This document shows positions 21,501 to 28,953 of a DNA stretch of 64,000 bases, one piece after another (positions within the stretch are counted from its first letter, which is position 1; each line of letters starts with the position of its first letter). Position numbers and translations under genes: made by a program. The notes under the pieces were generated by a model. The model was given only the letters and a program-made list of their open reading frames with translations. It was not told where the DNA came from and ran no database searches. The DNA is from Lucinisca nassula (lineage: Eukaryota > Mollusca > Bivalvia > Lucinida > Lucinidae): contig OY757011.1 of assembly GCA_963580285.1 (NCBI GenBank), positions 158,878,981 through 158,942,980 on the forward strand, in the 5' to 3' direction.

Positions 21501-22545
21501 AGAATGGTTATCCGACTATCAAAATGAACTAATTGAAAATAGTATGTTAAAAACAGAAAAACTTGTCCCCAATCTAATGGATAAGAAGAAATATGTAGTA
21601 CATTACAAAAACTTAAGACTATACAAACAACTTGGTATGAAAATAACAAAAATACACAGAATATTAGAATTTGATGAGAAACCTTGGATGGAACCTTACA
21701 TACGTCTGAATACAGAATTACGTAAAAAAGCAAAGACTACATTTGAAAAAGATTTCTTTAAACTTATGAACAACTCAGTATTTGGCAAAACAATGGAAAA
21801 CATACGTAAAAGAGTTGATATTAAATTAGTCAAAACAGATGGCAGTGAAAATGAAAAAATCCGCAAGATAATAGCCAAACCAAACTTCAATCGTAGAGTA
21901 AAGTTCTCTGATGAGTTATCTGCCATTCAAGTGAATAAAACAATATTAACTCTAAATAAACCAATATATGTTGGCTTCTGTGTTTTAGATTTATCAAAAC
22001 ATCTTATGTATGATTGGTATTATAATACATTGAAAAAAAAGTATGGTGATAACTGCACCTTGTTATACACCGACACAGACAGTTTATTAGTAGATATCAA
22101 AACCAAAGATGCTTACAAAGATATGTCTGAAATGAAAGATGAATACGATTTCTCTGATTATCCAAAAGAACATCCACTATACGATGAAACAAACAAGAAG
22201 GTCATAGGTAAGATGAAGGATGAATGTGCTGGTGTTCCAATATCAGAATATATTGGTCTTCGTCCTAAACTATATTCAGTATTAAGAGCAGATGAACAAG
22301 TCATCAAAAAAGCGAAAGGAACAAAAAAATATGTAATCAAAAAACAAATCAATTTTGAAAACTACAGAGATGCATTATTCAACAAAAAGAAATACACACA
22401 CTCAATGAACATGCTACGCTCAATGCATCACAACATATATGGATTAAAAGTAAATAAGACTACACTTTCTCCTTTAGACACAAAAAGATACATAACTGAC
22501 GATGGAATCACGACATACGCGTATGGGTATCAGCCGGAACAATAA
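18553..22545 (+). CDS. Protein-primed-type family B DNA polymerase
   Basis: 1,330 residues. It replicates the element, presumably by protein priming from the termini as in relatives. Exonuclease motifs: D444-x-E446 (YADFES), N585 to D590 (HNLKGYD), Y813 to D817 (YLKTD). Polymerase motifs: A around D913 (YLDENNLYG), B 1070-1079 (KLMNNSVFGK), C 1172-1177 (YTDTDS). All catalytic residues are present. A C2H2-like finger starts at C388. An endonuclease VII-like zinc module (CWIC ... DHCHFTGEYRGPAHKSCN) is at about 532-575, between exonuclease motifs I and II. Residues 632-680 and 681-729 are an exact duplication of 49 residues, each with CEKC and CKKC. The 3' end overlaps the convergent integrase by 38 bp. 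The far N-terminal ~350 residues carry no motif I recognise; a terminal-protein function is possible but unproven. Confidence 0.95.
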   Translation: MSSVERLIQLHSEGRISDEALDKGLKSLDIEKQKSDAPQQTSALDNLRKRRRNKKIRKRQQQNAVKTSEKINDDDTKEEKNALKLVDKPLCNYFKAYEIDAHKYKDPNILFNDKQSIILDQIRKDIKEYNGIKFSIGLSLKFFKDELDGERKEVNAASHGEQCAVLNENNLDEHYNKQTAYLQTWIEKFTNTATGLEIDHCIKLYLNIAKYEPLKGSSYIPLPKVIANKQAIINMKNNDNKCLEWALKSALYPAKNHLNNVYSYTKCPNLNMEGIDFPTPISQIPKVEKQNNIAINVYGYTITKKTEKLTVFPYHISNQSNDKERINLLLITEVEEEIDDNEEGEIDENYNPDEKTPKETKYHYCFIKNLNRLLYNQNNKHKDKTHFCDRCLHGFTREDLLIKHKEDCEGINKSLMRIEMPSNGTIKFKNHQNQMPVPYVIYADFESIIKPKTEQKGDKSEITSEHEACGFGYQVVRYDGQVEKPVIYRGKDVVEVFLNHLKCEVSNINIIFAHPKPLTEQNTEDYENATKCWICEQEIGNNKNNPKVKDHCHFTGEYRGPAHKSCNLKLAIKPNKTKIPVIFHNLKGYDSHLIMQKIHKASGNITCIANNSEKFISFSIGQLKFLDSFQFMASSLEKLVDGAIGVKTECEKCKGTEEININENWLLTAKCKKCHNTRYKMASSLEKLVDGAIGVKTECEKCKGTEEININENWLLTAKCKKCHNTRYKKLNKSDLPLTVKHTTNSHLLARKGIYPYEYIDSFDRFDETQLPPIDKFYSSLTDESIKQKDYEHAQKVWKQFNCKTLGDYHDLYLKTDVLLLADVFQKFRETCMNNYKLDPLHYYTAPGLSWDALLKYTEIELQLLSDLDMHLFIEKGMRGGISMVSKRHAKANNKYVADYNPNEEDNYIMYLDENNLYGHSMSQPLPFGGFKWITNKDLIDGKLPKLQKGRGRIYEVDLEYPKHLHKLHNDYPLAPEKLAIKKEWLSDYQNELIENSMLKTEKLVPNLMDKKKYVVHYKNLRLYKQLGMKITKIHRILEFDEKPWMEPYIRLNTELRKKAKTTFEKDFFKLMNNSVFGKTMENIRKRVDIKLVKTDGSENEKIRKIIAKPNFNRRVKFSDELSAIQVNKTILTLNKPIYVGFCVLDLSKHLMYDWYYNTLKKKYGDNCTLLYTDTDSLLVDIKTKDAYKDMSEMKDEYDFSDYPKEHPLYDETNKKVIGKMKDECAGVPISEYIGLRPKLYSVLRADEQVIKKAKGTKKYVIKKQINFENYRDALFNKKKYTHSMNMLRSMHHNIYGLKVNKTTLSPLDTKRYITDDGITTYAYGYQPEQ
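20446..20739 (+). repeat. Perfect 147-bp tandem duplication inside PolB
   Basis: Copies at 20,446-20,592 and 20,593-20,739 read identically by eye and keep the frame (49 codons each). Each contains a CEKC...CKKC zinc ribbon. Confidence 0.95.
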
Positions 22546-23407
22546 GTAATTCCTCTTTGACAAACCCTCTCTTAGGTGCAGGAGATTTCAAATAATAAAC
22601 TCTTATGCCTTGCGTTATAATGTGATAATCAATTTTATGTATATCAACAGACCATACTGGGTCAGTAGCCCTTCTCTTTCCACCACCTTCTAATTCTCCA
22701 GGTTGATACAAATATCTAACATTTGCATAAGGACAAATTTCAGCATCAACTTTTCTTGTTATAATTGGAGGAGGTTTTTTCGTCTCCTTATTTAATGCTT
22801 TAATAACATCAGATAATCTCTTAACCCATTCTCTGTTTCTTTTTTTAGTATCAATCTCTTTAGCATACTGATAACCAAACAATCTTTCTGCTAAGGTTCT
22901 ATTAAATCTTTCTACTATTCCTTGGTCTCTATGTATCTCTTTTCTACCTCTTCTTATTTTGGTATTATGCTTTTCCATCAAAGTTGAAACGGAACTCATA
23001 AATTCTCTACCAGGATCAACTTGCAATAGTTTAGGATACTTCAAATGTCTTTTATAAATCTTCTCAAAAGCATTTGCAACTTCTTTACTATCTTTCGACG
23101 TCAAAGGTTCGGCTTCTTTATATCTTGTTCCAATATCAACCACTGTCAATGCATACTTGTATGTCTTCCTACCAATAGTATCGTGAGGTACAAACAACAA
23201 ATCAGCCTGATGAACTTCATTCTCTGCAGACACATCAAATTTTGGTCTTATTATTTTCTTAGGTGCAGGTAAATATATTTGCCATACTGCTTGTTTCTTT
23301 AAGAACTCTAATGCTTGTTTCTGACTAACCTTTGCTTCTTTTGCTAACTTACCAACAGCTGAGTGTCCTTTCCAGAAACCTTTTGGACTATAGTATATCT
23401 TCTCCAT
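22508..23407 (-). CDS. Retroviral-type DDE integrase
   Basis: 299 residues. It inserts the linear element DNA into the host genome. The rve-type catalytic core has D69 (VHQADLLFVP), D131 (LLQVDPGREF) and E166 (GIVERFNRTL), with 34 residues between the last two, the usual integrase spacing. The C-terminal part (about 240-299, with DPVWSVDIHKIDY and a late YYLKSP) resembles the SH3/chromo-like tail of Polinton integrases. I see no HHCC zinc finger at the N-terminus. It converges on PolB and overlaps it by 38 bp. It diverges from the 160-codon gene across 38 bp. The start ATG follows AAATAAAAATAA. Confidence 0.93.
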   Translation of the reverse strand: MEKIYYSPKGFWKGHSAVGKLAKEAKVSQKQALEFLKKQAVWQIYLPAPKKIIRPKFDVSAENEVHQADLLFVPHDTIGRKTYKYALTVVDIGTRYKEAEPLTSKDSKEVANAFEKIYKRHLKYPKLLQVDPGREFMSSVSTLMEKHNTKIRRGRKEIHRDQGIVERFNRTLAERLFGYQYAKEIDTKKRNREWVKRLSDVIKALNKETKKPPPIITRKVDAEICPYANVRYLYQPGELEGGGKRRATDPVWSVDIHKIDYHIITQGIRVYYLKSPAPKRGFVKEELLIVPADTHTRMS

Positions 23408-23445
23408 TTATTTTTATTTAAGAAAAAATATTTATATATAAAAAG
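23408..23445. promoter_or_regulatory. Divergent intergenic region, integrase / 160-codon gene
   Basis: 38 bp of AT-rich sequence with a TATA-like TATTTATATATAAAAAG immediately upstream of the plus-strand ATG. Confidence 0.5.
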
Positions 23446-23928
23446 ATGTCAAAGAACGCACAAACGCAAAATATAGCACAATTGCTTGATGATGACTATA
23501 CACCTACAAAAGAAGAGTTTGAAGAGCTGTTAAAGGAACAAAGTCAATTTGACACAAAGAAATGGACTGATTTAGAAATCAACAACATTTATACAATCAC
23601 TGACTACAGAGAAATTAACACAGACAATGGTGTGAGTGTAATTTTAACTCTCAAAGACAATGGTGAAGTATGGAGTCCTGCACATCTCACAAAGAAGATA
23701 GAAGGTAAAGAACCACCATTTTATGTAAGACCACTTGGTTTGAAACCATGTAAGAATAATAAAAAAAATAAATATCATGCTTATGATTTAGTTTTTCCAA
23801 AGAAAGATTATGTCAAAAAATATTTTTTTTTTACCTACATCAACTTCCAAGCAACAAATCCTGTCAATGCCATACCACCGACAACAAATGCAATCTCTCT
23901 ATTTTTCTGGTCTTCTGATGGAGTGTAA
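23446..23928 (+). CDS. Conserved-looking small Polinton protein, unknown
   Basis: 160 codons. Not recognised. The N-terminal two thirds look like a compact beta-rich domain (NNIYTITDYREI, GVSVILTLKDNGEVW, YHAYDLVFP), loosely like an OB fold, so a single-strand DNA-binding role is possible but unproven. After about residue 126 the frame passes a run of ten T (about 23,822-23,832) and reads the antisense of the next, convergent gene. The last ~35 residues are therefore probably not native, and the true end is likely near 23,820-23,835. The overlap with the opposite gene is 94 bp as drawn. Confidence 0.65.
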   Translation: MSKNAQTQNIAQLLDDDYTPTKEEFEELLKEQSQFDTKKWTDLEINNIYTITDYREINTDNGVSVILTLKDNGEVWSPAHLTKKIEGKEPPFYVRPLGLKPCKNNKKNKYHAYDLVFPKKDYVKKYFFFTYINFQATNPVNAIPPTTNAISLFFWSSDGV

Positions 23929-24269
23929 AAATCACTTAATGTAGGTTTTGGTGGTAATGGTGTGGATAAATTATCTGGCAATTGTTTTCCTGTAATATAA
24001 TAATATTGTTTCATAGCAGTATCAGCATCACTGAACTCATTCAAAGCATGATGTTCCTTTTTTAACTGTTCATTAATAAAATCCAATCTTTCTGTTCTCT
24101 TCTCATTCCACGCAGTTGTTGCTGCTTCTAACTGTTCCATCGCTTTATCATGTCGTTTTCTCTCTTCATCACTATTACTACCCATATGTGAAAATAAATA
24201 ATTACTACCTGAAAAGGCTAAGGCGTTTGTAATTGCTCCTCCAACCATTAATGCTACTGCACTTGCCAT
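23835..24269 (-). CDS. Small membrane protein with coiled coil
   Basis: 144 residues. Hydrophobic segment at the N-terminus (about 1-28, rich in A, V, G), charged helical middle (about 33-80, EERKRHDKAMEQLEAA), and a second hydrophobic segment at the C-terminus (about 125-144, IAFVVGGMALTGFVAW). This form recurs in invertebrate Polintons, usually next to the ATPase and capsid genes, but its role is unknown. It could be an internal membrane or minor virion protein. The ATG follows ATTATATAAA. Confidence 0.75.
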   Translation of the reverse strand: MASAVALMVGGAITNALAFSGSNYLFSHMGSNSDEERKRHDKAMEQLEAATTAWNEKRTERLDFINEQLKKEHHALNEFSDADTAMKQYYYITGKQLPDNLSTPLPPKPTLSDFYTPSEDQKNREIAFVVGGMALTGFVAWKLM

Positions 24270-24299
24270 TTTATATAATGGATAAAAAAAATATTAAAA

Positions 24300-24536
24300 T
24301 TACTTCATAATATCTGCAGGAATAATACCTTGCTTAACAAGCATATCCTTTGTTGCCATTGCAAGTAATATATCAATGGACAACATACCAATATCTGTCA
24401 TATTAAAATCTACTTTTGGTGCTGGTCTTTTCAATAGTTTTCTACCTAATTCTGAATATCCAACAGTTAATACAGTTTCCACTCCAGCATGATATAACAT
24501 GTTTGCAATTTGTTTTCCGTCTATTGAGGTTGTCAT
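24300..24536 (-). CDS. Small hydrophobic protein
   Basis: 78 residues. One hydrophobic helix at about 45-66 (DIGMLSIDILLAMATK). Lies head to tail, 30 bp downstream of which the 144-residue gene begins. Function unknown; it is one of the row of small minus-strand virion-type genes between the integrase and the ATPase. The start directly follows nine A. Confidence 0.7.
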   Translation of the reverse strand: MTTSIDGKQIANMLYHAGVETVLTVGYSELGRKLLKRPAPKVDFNMTDIGMLSIDILLAMATKDMLVKQGIIPADIMK

Positions 24537-24568
24537 TTTTTTTTTAATGAGAATATTATTTTTTTAAA

Positions 24569-24943
24569 TTAATTAAATTCAAATGGGTCAATTTCTTTTT
24601 GTTGTATAATAGGTGCAGGTTGTTGCATCATAGGTTGTTGTGGTACAACTTGTTTAGACTTGTACATATACAATCCTATTCCAACAACTCCAACTGTTAT
24701 GCATAATGGTATATAATTTTTGTATATATTTATATTCTGTGAATTTGGAGAGCCGACTTCATCATCTTTTGTTATAGATTTTAATTCCATGTTTTCTTTC
24801 TTTATAGTATCAGCCTCCTTTCTTCTTAATTCTGCATTTCTTTTTCTTGCTTCTGCACCTTTCTTACCAGCAGATACTCGTCTTGGGTCTTTTGTTTTAA
24901 CAGTTTCATTAACTTCACTCATCTTTTCATTAACTTCACTCAT
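24569..24943 (-). CDS. Basic membrane-anchored protein
   Basis: 124 residues. It opens with a short self-repeat (MSEVNEKMSEVNE). A strongly basic stretch follows (about 19-50, DPRRVSAGKKGAEARKRN), then a transmembrane helix (about 77-94) and a Q/P-rich tail (MMQQPAPIIQQ). The basic stretch could bind DNA, tying the genome to a membrane or capsid, but this is inference. It overlaps the 3' end of the next gene upstream by 8 bp. Confidence 0.7.
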   Translation of the reverse strand: MSEVNEKMSEVNETVKTKDPRRVSAGKKGAEARKRNAELRRKEADTIKKENMELKSITKDDEVGSPNSQNINIYKNYIPLCITVGVVGIGLYMYKSKQVVPQQPMMQQPAPIIQQKEIDPFEFN

Positions 24944-25412
24944 TTTTTTCTAAGGAGATATTTTCTTTTTTATTAAAATCAATATGTCTTGCTGTTGTTA
25001 GCATTGCAGTTAAAGGAGCAAGATACATTCCATATCTATAGTACAATTCACAACACGAACTTGTCAAAGCGTGATTGATAAAAGGGTCTTCCTCTAAGTC
25101 TTGTATCAGTTTAGGTGGATTAACAACATTGAAATACTTTGATACACCCATCACATATAAGCTAATAAAAGAATTACCTAATGTCTTAGTCATACTTGCT
25201 CCCAATCTTGCTTCATATCTGCAGTAAAGTTTGTTTATTTGTTCTGCTGTCATTGTATCAATGTCTGATAGTTGTAAGTCTTTACCAAGATACTGCTTAC
25301 TACCACCACCAGCAACAATGGCTGATAATCGCTCACGTTTTGTTTCTTGTTCATTATTTTCTACATAAGTGCTTTCACATTCAATGTCTTGTAATAATTC
25401 TTCAGCATTCAT
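24936..25412 (-). CDS. Unknown Polinton protein (158 codons, preferred start)
   Basis: Not recognised. From the ATG at 25,410-25,412 the protein is about 158 residues, acidic at first (MNAEELLQDIECE) and mixed alpha later, with a C-rich spot (SSCCELYYRYG). The frame is open further upstream to 25,541, giving 201 codons with a hydrophobic N-terminus. I prefer the internal ATG because it follows CATAAAATAAAA, the leader context of the other genes, and because the extra part is made of a repeated ATTGATAAGATTGCAGTG motif. The longer form, with a signal-anchor-like helix, cannot be excluded. Confidence 0.6.
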   Translation of the reverse strand: MNAEELLQDIECESTYVENNEQETKRERLSAIVAGGGSKQYLGKDLQLSDIDTMTAEQINKLYCRYEARLGASMTKTLGNSFISLYVMGVSKYFNVVNPPKLIQDLEEDPFINHALTSSCCELYYRYGMYLAPLTAMLTTARHIDFNKKENISLEKNE

Positions 25413-25645
25413 TTTTATTTTATGTAATTTATTTTTTATTTTTAAAAAATAAAACATCGCATATCCGACTATTGATAAGATTGCAGTGTTTGTTATGATT
25501 ATTGATAAGATTGCAGTGATTGATAATATTTCTAACAGCATTGTTTTTTAGTATTGCTATTTTACTTAAAACATTGCATAAGCATTACTTAAGATTTGCT
25601 ACAGCATTGCATAAACATTACTTAATCATTGCTAAAAAAAAATAA
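25413..25645. repeat. Short direct repeats in a long intergenic gap
   Basis: ATTGATAAGATTGCAGTG occurs twice (about 25,471 and 25,501) and GCATTGCATAARCATTACTTAA twice (about 25,570 and 25,607). This is the longest non-coding gap in the left two thirds of the element and may be regulatory. Confidence 0.5.
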
Positions 25646-26275
25646 TCAATCAACCAACCGATAACCAGTAGGCTGGTCAGTCTTCAAAATTAACTTACGA
25701 TGCTTCTTTTTTTTCAGTTCTTCTTTTATTCTCTGTCGTTCTTCCAAAGTAGGAATAACATCATTCTCTCTTAAACAATTTTCAAAACTATCTCTATCTT
25801 TTGTGTAGAACATGCATAGCCATTTTGTTTGTTCTCTTAAATCTTTTAACACAGAATTATATCTCTGCGAAATAACCCACACTGATTGTTCTGCATGCCT
25901 ACCAGAAAATGCTAATTCTGATAACATATCTTTTTTCTTTGTTAGTTCTTTCGTTGCACTGCAATCATCAATAATGTAGAGAGTAGAATGACCAGCATAT
26001 TTATTAAAGAACATTCTTAGTAGTTCTTGTAGTTTTTCTTCTCCATTAACAATAGGATTAACAATTGTTATATTTTTTGTTTTAGGCTTTCTAACATCAC
26101 CAATCCACTCACGATTTTTATAAGCCTTGTTCCATTGAATGGTTGGGCAAAGTATAACAATATGTTTAAATACTTGACGATATTCCTCTTCCAAAAGGTC
26201 AAGGACAAACTCTGTTTTCCCGCATCCAGTTTGACCACATATAATAGCACAATGAGGATATTTTGGTAGTTCCAT
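25646..26275 (-). CDS. A32/FtsK-like genome packaging ATPase
   Basis: 209 residues. Predicted to drive DNA into the capsid. Walker A is GQTGCGKT (14-21) and Walker B LYIIDD (99-104). A conserved-looking segment GRHAEQSVWVISQRYN (125-140) holds the sensor-type Q and an arginine. The length and motif layout match the A32-like ATPases of Polintons and related viruses. It lies just downstream of the major capsid gene on the same strand, as expected for a morphogenesis block. The ATG follows CAAATAAAA. Confidence 0.93.
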   Translation of the reverse strand: MELPKYPHCAIICGQTGCGKTEFVLDLLEEEYRQVFKHIVILCPTIQWNKAYKNREWIGDVRKPKTKNITIVNPIVNGEEKLQELLRMFFNKYAGHSTLYIIDDCSATKELTKKKDMLSELAFSGRHAEQSVWVISQRYNSVLKDLREQTKWLCMFYTKDRDSFENCLRENDVIPTLEERQRIKEELKKKKHRKLILKTDQPTGYRLVD

Positions 26276-26295
26276 TTTTATTTGTAAAAAAAATA

Positions 26296-27561
26296 TTAAT
26301 AACTGACTTCTTTAAATCTACCATCTTCAAAGTTGATTTGTGCATCTTGTATAACAAACAAATAAAGATTGATTGGTTCATCTGCTCCTGCTTCTTTCGT
26401 TATTTGTATTGTGATACCTTCTGATGCATTTTCAATTCTTCTTCCAGAACCATGAAGTGTATTATCATCAGTTGAACGTAAATCCAACCATAAAGCATAC
26501 CTGTTCGTTAGATATTTTTCTATTGTTGTATCAGTAAAATATAAATCTTTAACGACCATACTTGTTTCTTTGTTTCTTTTTGAATTCAAAGCAAAGAATT
26601 TATTTATTTCGTCCCAGTGTTGGTGGGACTTCATTCCTTGACTATACAATTGATTCGGAATCCCTTCTATTGTCATTTCCACTTTTGTAATTTCTGGATT
26701 ATAATATTCTTCTGTGCTGGCCCTTTCAGGATCTTCGAATAGCATAAGAATTCCTTTCATACTTCTTGCAGGAACATTTAGATTGATATTCCATAGTGTA
26801 TCAGATTTGTTTTTAGGTATTTTTCTGTGTCTTAGTATTCTGTCATACAAAATAACCATTTTACCATCAACTTGCTGTCTTATTTGTCTTGCTAATTCAG
26901 TATCAGAAACAATATCAAATTCCAAACAAATATTTTTGATTGTATAAGATGAAGTTGCATCGCCTGATTTAATTACTTTATTATAATCATTGAATGTAAG
27001 TTCATATTCAAGTCTATCTCCTAATCCAGCTTGATAAAAAGGCATATGGGTTTCCAATAATTCAAAATCAAGTGGGATGCAAAACCTGTTTCCATATGCT
27101 TTTGCGATGGCTTGATCTTCTTTATCCGCTGTTGCGTTTCCTGCACCCACTCTATGTTTCAACATGTTCTCTTTGCCAATGCCTTGGTATGCCATATTTA
27201 CACGTTCTGTAATAGTCTTCCATAAATCAATATAACAATGATAGATGTCACTATCGTCAATGGACATAACTTCATTTCCACTAATTCTAATTGTTGTTTT
27301 CTTAATTATTGCTCTTCCTATGTTTTGAAATATAGTTGCATTTGCATCTTTAGAGTTTAGTTCAATTTCAAATGCTAATCTGACTGTTCCGGGAACAATA
27401 ACATCATTACCACTTAGATTAGGAAATCTCACTAACAATTGTTGATTTTGGTCAATAGTTGAAGGGTTATTTGTTATTACTACACTTTGGCGAATGCCTT
27501 TTACACCACGTGGTTCTCTTAATTTTCTGTAAGGGTTTAGTTTATCTCCGTAAGCTGACAT
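26296..27561 (-). CDS. Major capsid protein (double jelly-roll type)
   Basis: 421 residues. Builds the icosahedral shell. There is no catalytic motif; the call rests on resemblance to Polinton/adintovirus capsid proteins. It is rich in beta-strand patterns in two halves (VIVPGTVRLAFEIEL, then KNICLEFDIVSDTEL), with aromatic and proline-rich loops, and has the usual ~420-residue length and position next to the ATPase. N-terminal MSAYGDKLNPYRKLREP is basic. The gene is intact. It diverges from the 448-residue gene across 45 bp. Confidence 0.82.
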   Translation of the reverse strand: MSAYGDKLNPYRKLREPRGVKGIRQSVVITNNPSTIDQNQQLLVRFPNLSGNDVIVPGTVRLAFEIELNSKDANATIFQNIGRAIIKKTTIRISGNEVMSIDDSDIYHCYIDLWKTITERVNMAYQGIGKENMLKHRVGAGNATADKEDQAIAKAYGNRFCIPLDFELLETHMPFYQAGLGDRLEYELTFNDYNKVIKSGDATSSYTIKNICLEFDIVSDTELARQIRQQVDGKMVILYDRILRHRKIPKNKSDTLWNINLNVPARSMKGILMLFEDPERASTEEYYNPEITKVEMTIEGIPNQLYSQGMKSHQHWDEINKFFALNSKRNKETSMVVKDLYFTDTTIEKYLTNRYALWLDLRSTDDNTLHGSGRRIENASEGITIQITKEAGADEPINLYLFVIQDAQINFEDGRFKEVSY

Positions 27562-27606
27562 GTTTTTATTAAAAGATAAAAAATATTTTTAAATAATAAA
27601 TAAATA
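27562..27606. promoter_or_regulatory. Divergent intergenic region, capsid / 448-residue gene
   Basis: 45 bp, nearly pure A/T, with AAAAGATAAAAAATATTTTT and AATAATAAATAAATA. Confidence 0.5.
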
Positions 27607-28953
27607 ATGGCTGAATATGAAAATCCTGAGTATGACAGGGAGGATTATGATGAAGAAGCAGAAACATCTTTTACAGATGAAGAAGAGTTTCAGAGAACAT
27701 TAAATAGTCAGTTTGCTAGTGTAGATGATTTAACCGGTGATGATAGGAAAACTTTGCGTATTAGCATAGGTAAAAAAATGTTAAATAGATTTTACGAAAG
27801 GAATGAAGAACCTACACGCAAAGTCAAAGGTTTGTCTCTCAAGAAGGATAAGTTTGGAAGACCAATGTTATATATTAAAGATGAAGCTGGTGATGATGTT
27901 GCATTAACATGGTATAAATCTAACAACCCTGATGAAATAGCAACATTTTTATCATTTAATACTTTGCAAAGGAAATATGGTGTTGATTTTGTTAGGAATG
28001 TATTAGGTATAGATGATTTTAAACCATCTGCTACAAGACTTAAAGAAGGTAGAGAAGCACTCACAGCTTTATTAGATACTCGGTTGAGAGAGACACAATC
28101 TGATTTATTATCAGAAAAATTCAAGAATCTTGATAATGATGTATCATCACAACAAGAAGCACAAGAACTATTAGAAACTGCAAATAATGCAGAAACATCT
28201 GTGAAAACATTAGAGACATCATTCATTGAAAATGTTAATAGTGAAGCAGGAACACAAACAGATTGGACAAAAAGAGAGATTGATGGAATAGCAAATGCAA
28301 TGACAACAGTCAAAGAAGAGATAGCAAATGAATTGGCTAAACTAAATGAAACAAATAAAGAGTTAGCAAAAGAAAATACCAAATTAGAACAAGCCAAAGC
28401 AGACAATGATGAATTTCAAATAGAAAGGATAAGTAGTCGAATCAAAGAGTTAGAAAGTGAGAGAAGTGCAAGATTGGAAGTTATTAATGTTAATAAAGAA
28501 AAACTACGTAGTCAGGTAAATAGAATAAAAGAAACTATAAACAAAGTATTAAAAGAAGACACTACATTAGGTGAAAGAATTAGAACATTATTCAGAGAAC
28601 AAGGCATTACAATTGTTAGTGTTTTAACTGCTTTTGGAATGATTATTGCTGTTATTGTTGAGGCTGTTATTCCTACAACTGGTGGTGGAACTACACCAAA
28701 GCCTCCTCCTAAAGATGGTGTAAAAGATTGGGTTAAGAAACAATTATCAAATCTTGGTAAATTACTTTCTACCCTTGCAGGAAAAGTAGCAGCAGCATTA
28801 CCAGGTATTATTGGTTCTATTGTGTCTTGGTTGTTGTCTTCTGCGGGTAAAGTTGTTAATTGGTTTGGAGAACATCTATGGGCATTAGTTGTATTGGTTG
28901 CTGGATTGTTATATGCATCTGCAAGAGAGTTTATAAGAAAAAAAAGAACTTAA
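27607..28953 (+). CDS. Large coiled-coil membrane-active protein
   Basis: 448 residues, a type commonly seen in invertebrate Polintons; function not established. The first ~35 residues are very acidic. Residues about 140-325 form long helices and coiled coils. A hydrophobic helix lies at 333-356 (GITIVSVLTAFGMIIAVIVE), then a TTGGGTTPKPPP linker. An amphipathic hydrophobic stretch (about 380-418, with AALPGIIGSIVSWLL) and a last transmembrane helix (about 423-440) follow. The short amphipathic part resembles membrane-lytic peptides in character, so a role in membrane penetration is a reasonable guess. It ends with a 4-bp overlap of the convergent 432-residue gene. Confidence 0.8.
   Translation: MAEYENPEYDREDYDEEAETSFTDEEEFQRTLNSQFASVDDLTGDDRKTLRISIGKKMLNRFYERNEEPTRKVKGLSLKKDKFGRPMLYIKDEAGDDVALTWYKSNNPDEIATFLSFNTLQRKYGVDFVRNVLGIDDFKPSATRLKEGREALTALLDTRLRETQSDLLSEKFKNLDNDVSSQQEAQELLETANNAETSVKTLETSFIENVNSEAGTQTDWTKREIDGIANAMTTVKEEIANELAKLNETNKELAKENTKLEQAKADNDEFQIERISSRIKELESERSARLEVINVNKEKLRSQVNRIKETINKVLKEDTTLGERIRTLFREQGITIVSVLTAFGMIIAVIVEAVIPTTGGGTTPKPPPKDGVKDWVKKQLSNLGKLLSTLAGKVAAALPGIIGSIVSWLLSSAGKVVNWFGEHLWALVVLVAGLLYASAREFIRKKRT

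Noticed and set aside
25413..25541. Hydrophobic N-terminal extension of the 158-codon gene
   Set aside because: Made of a repeated 18-bp motif, and the internal ATG has the leader typical of this element; kept only as an alternative.
27792..28406. 204-codon minus-strand frame
   Set aside because: Antisense shadow of the 448-residue Polinton gene; serine/leucine-rich composition typical of antisense AT-rich coding DNA.
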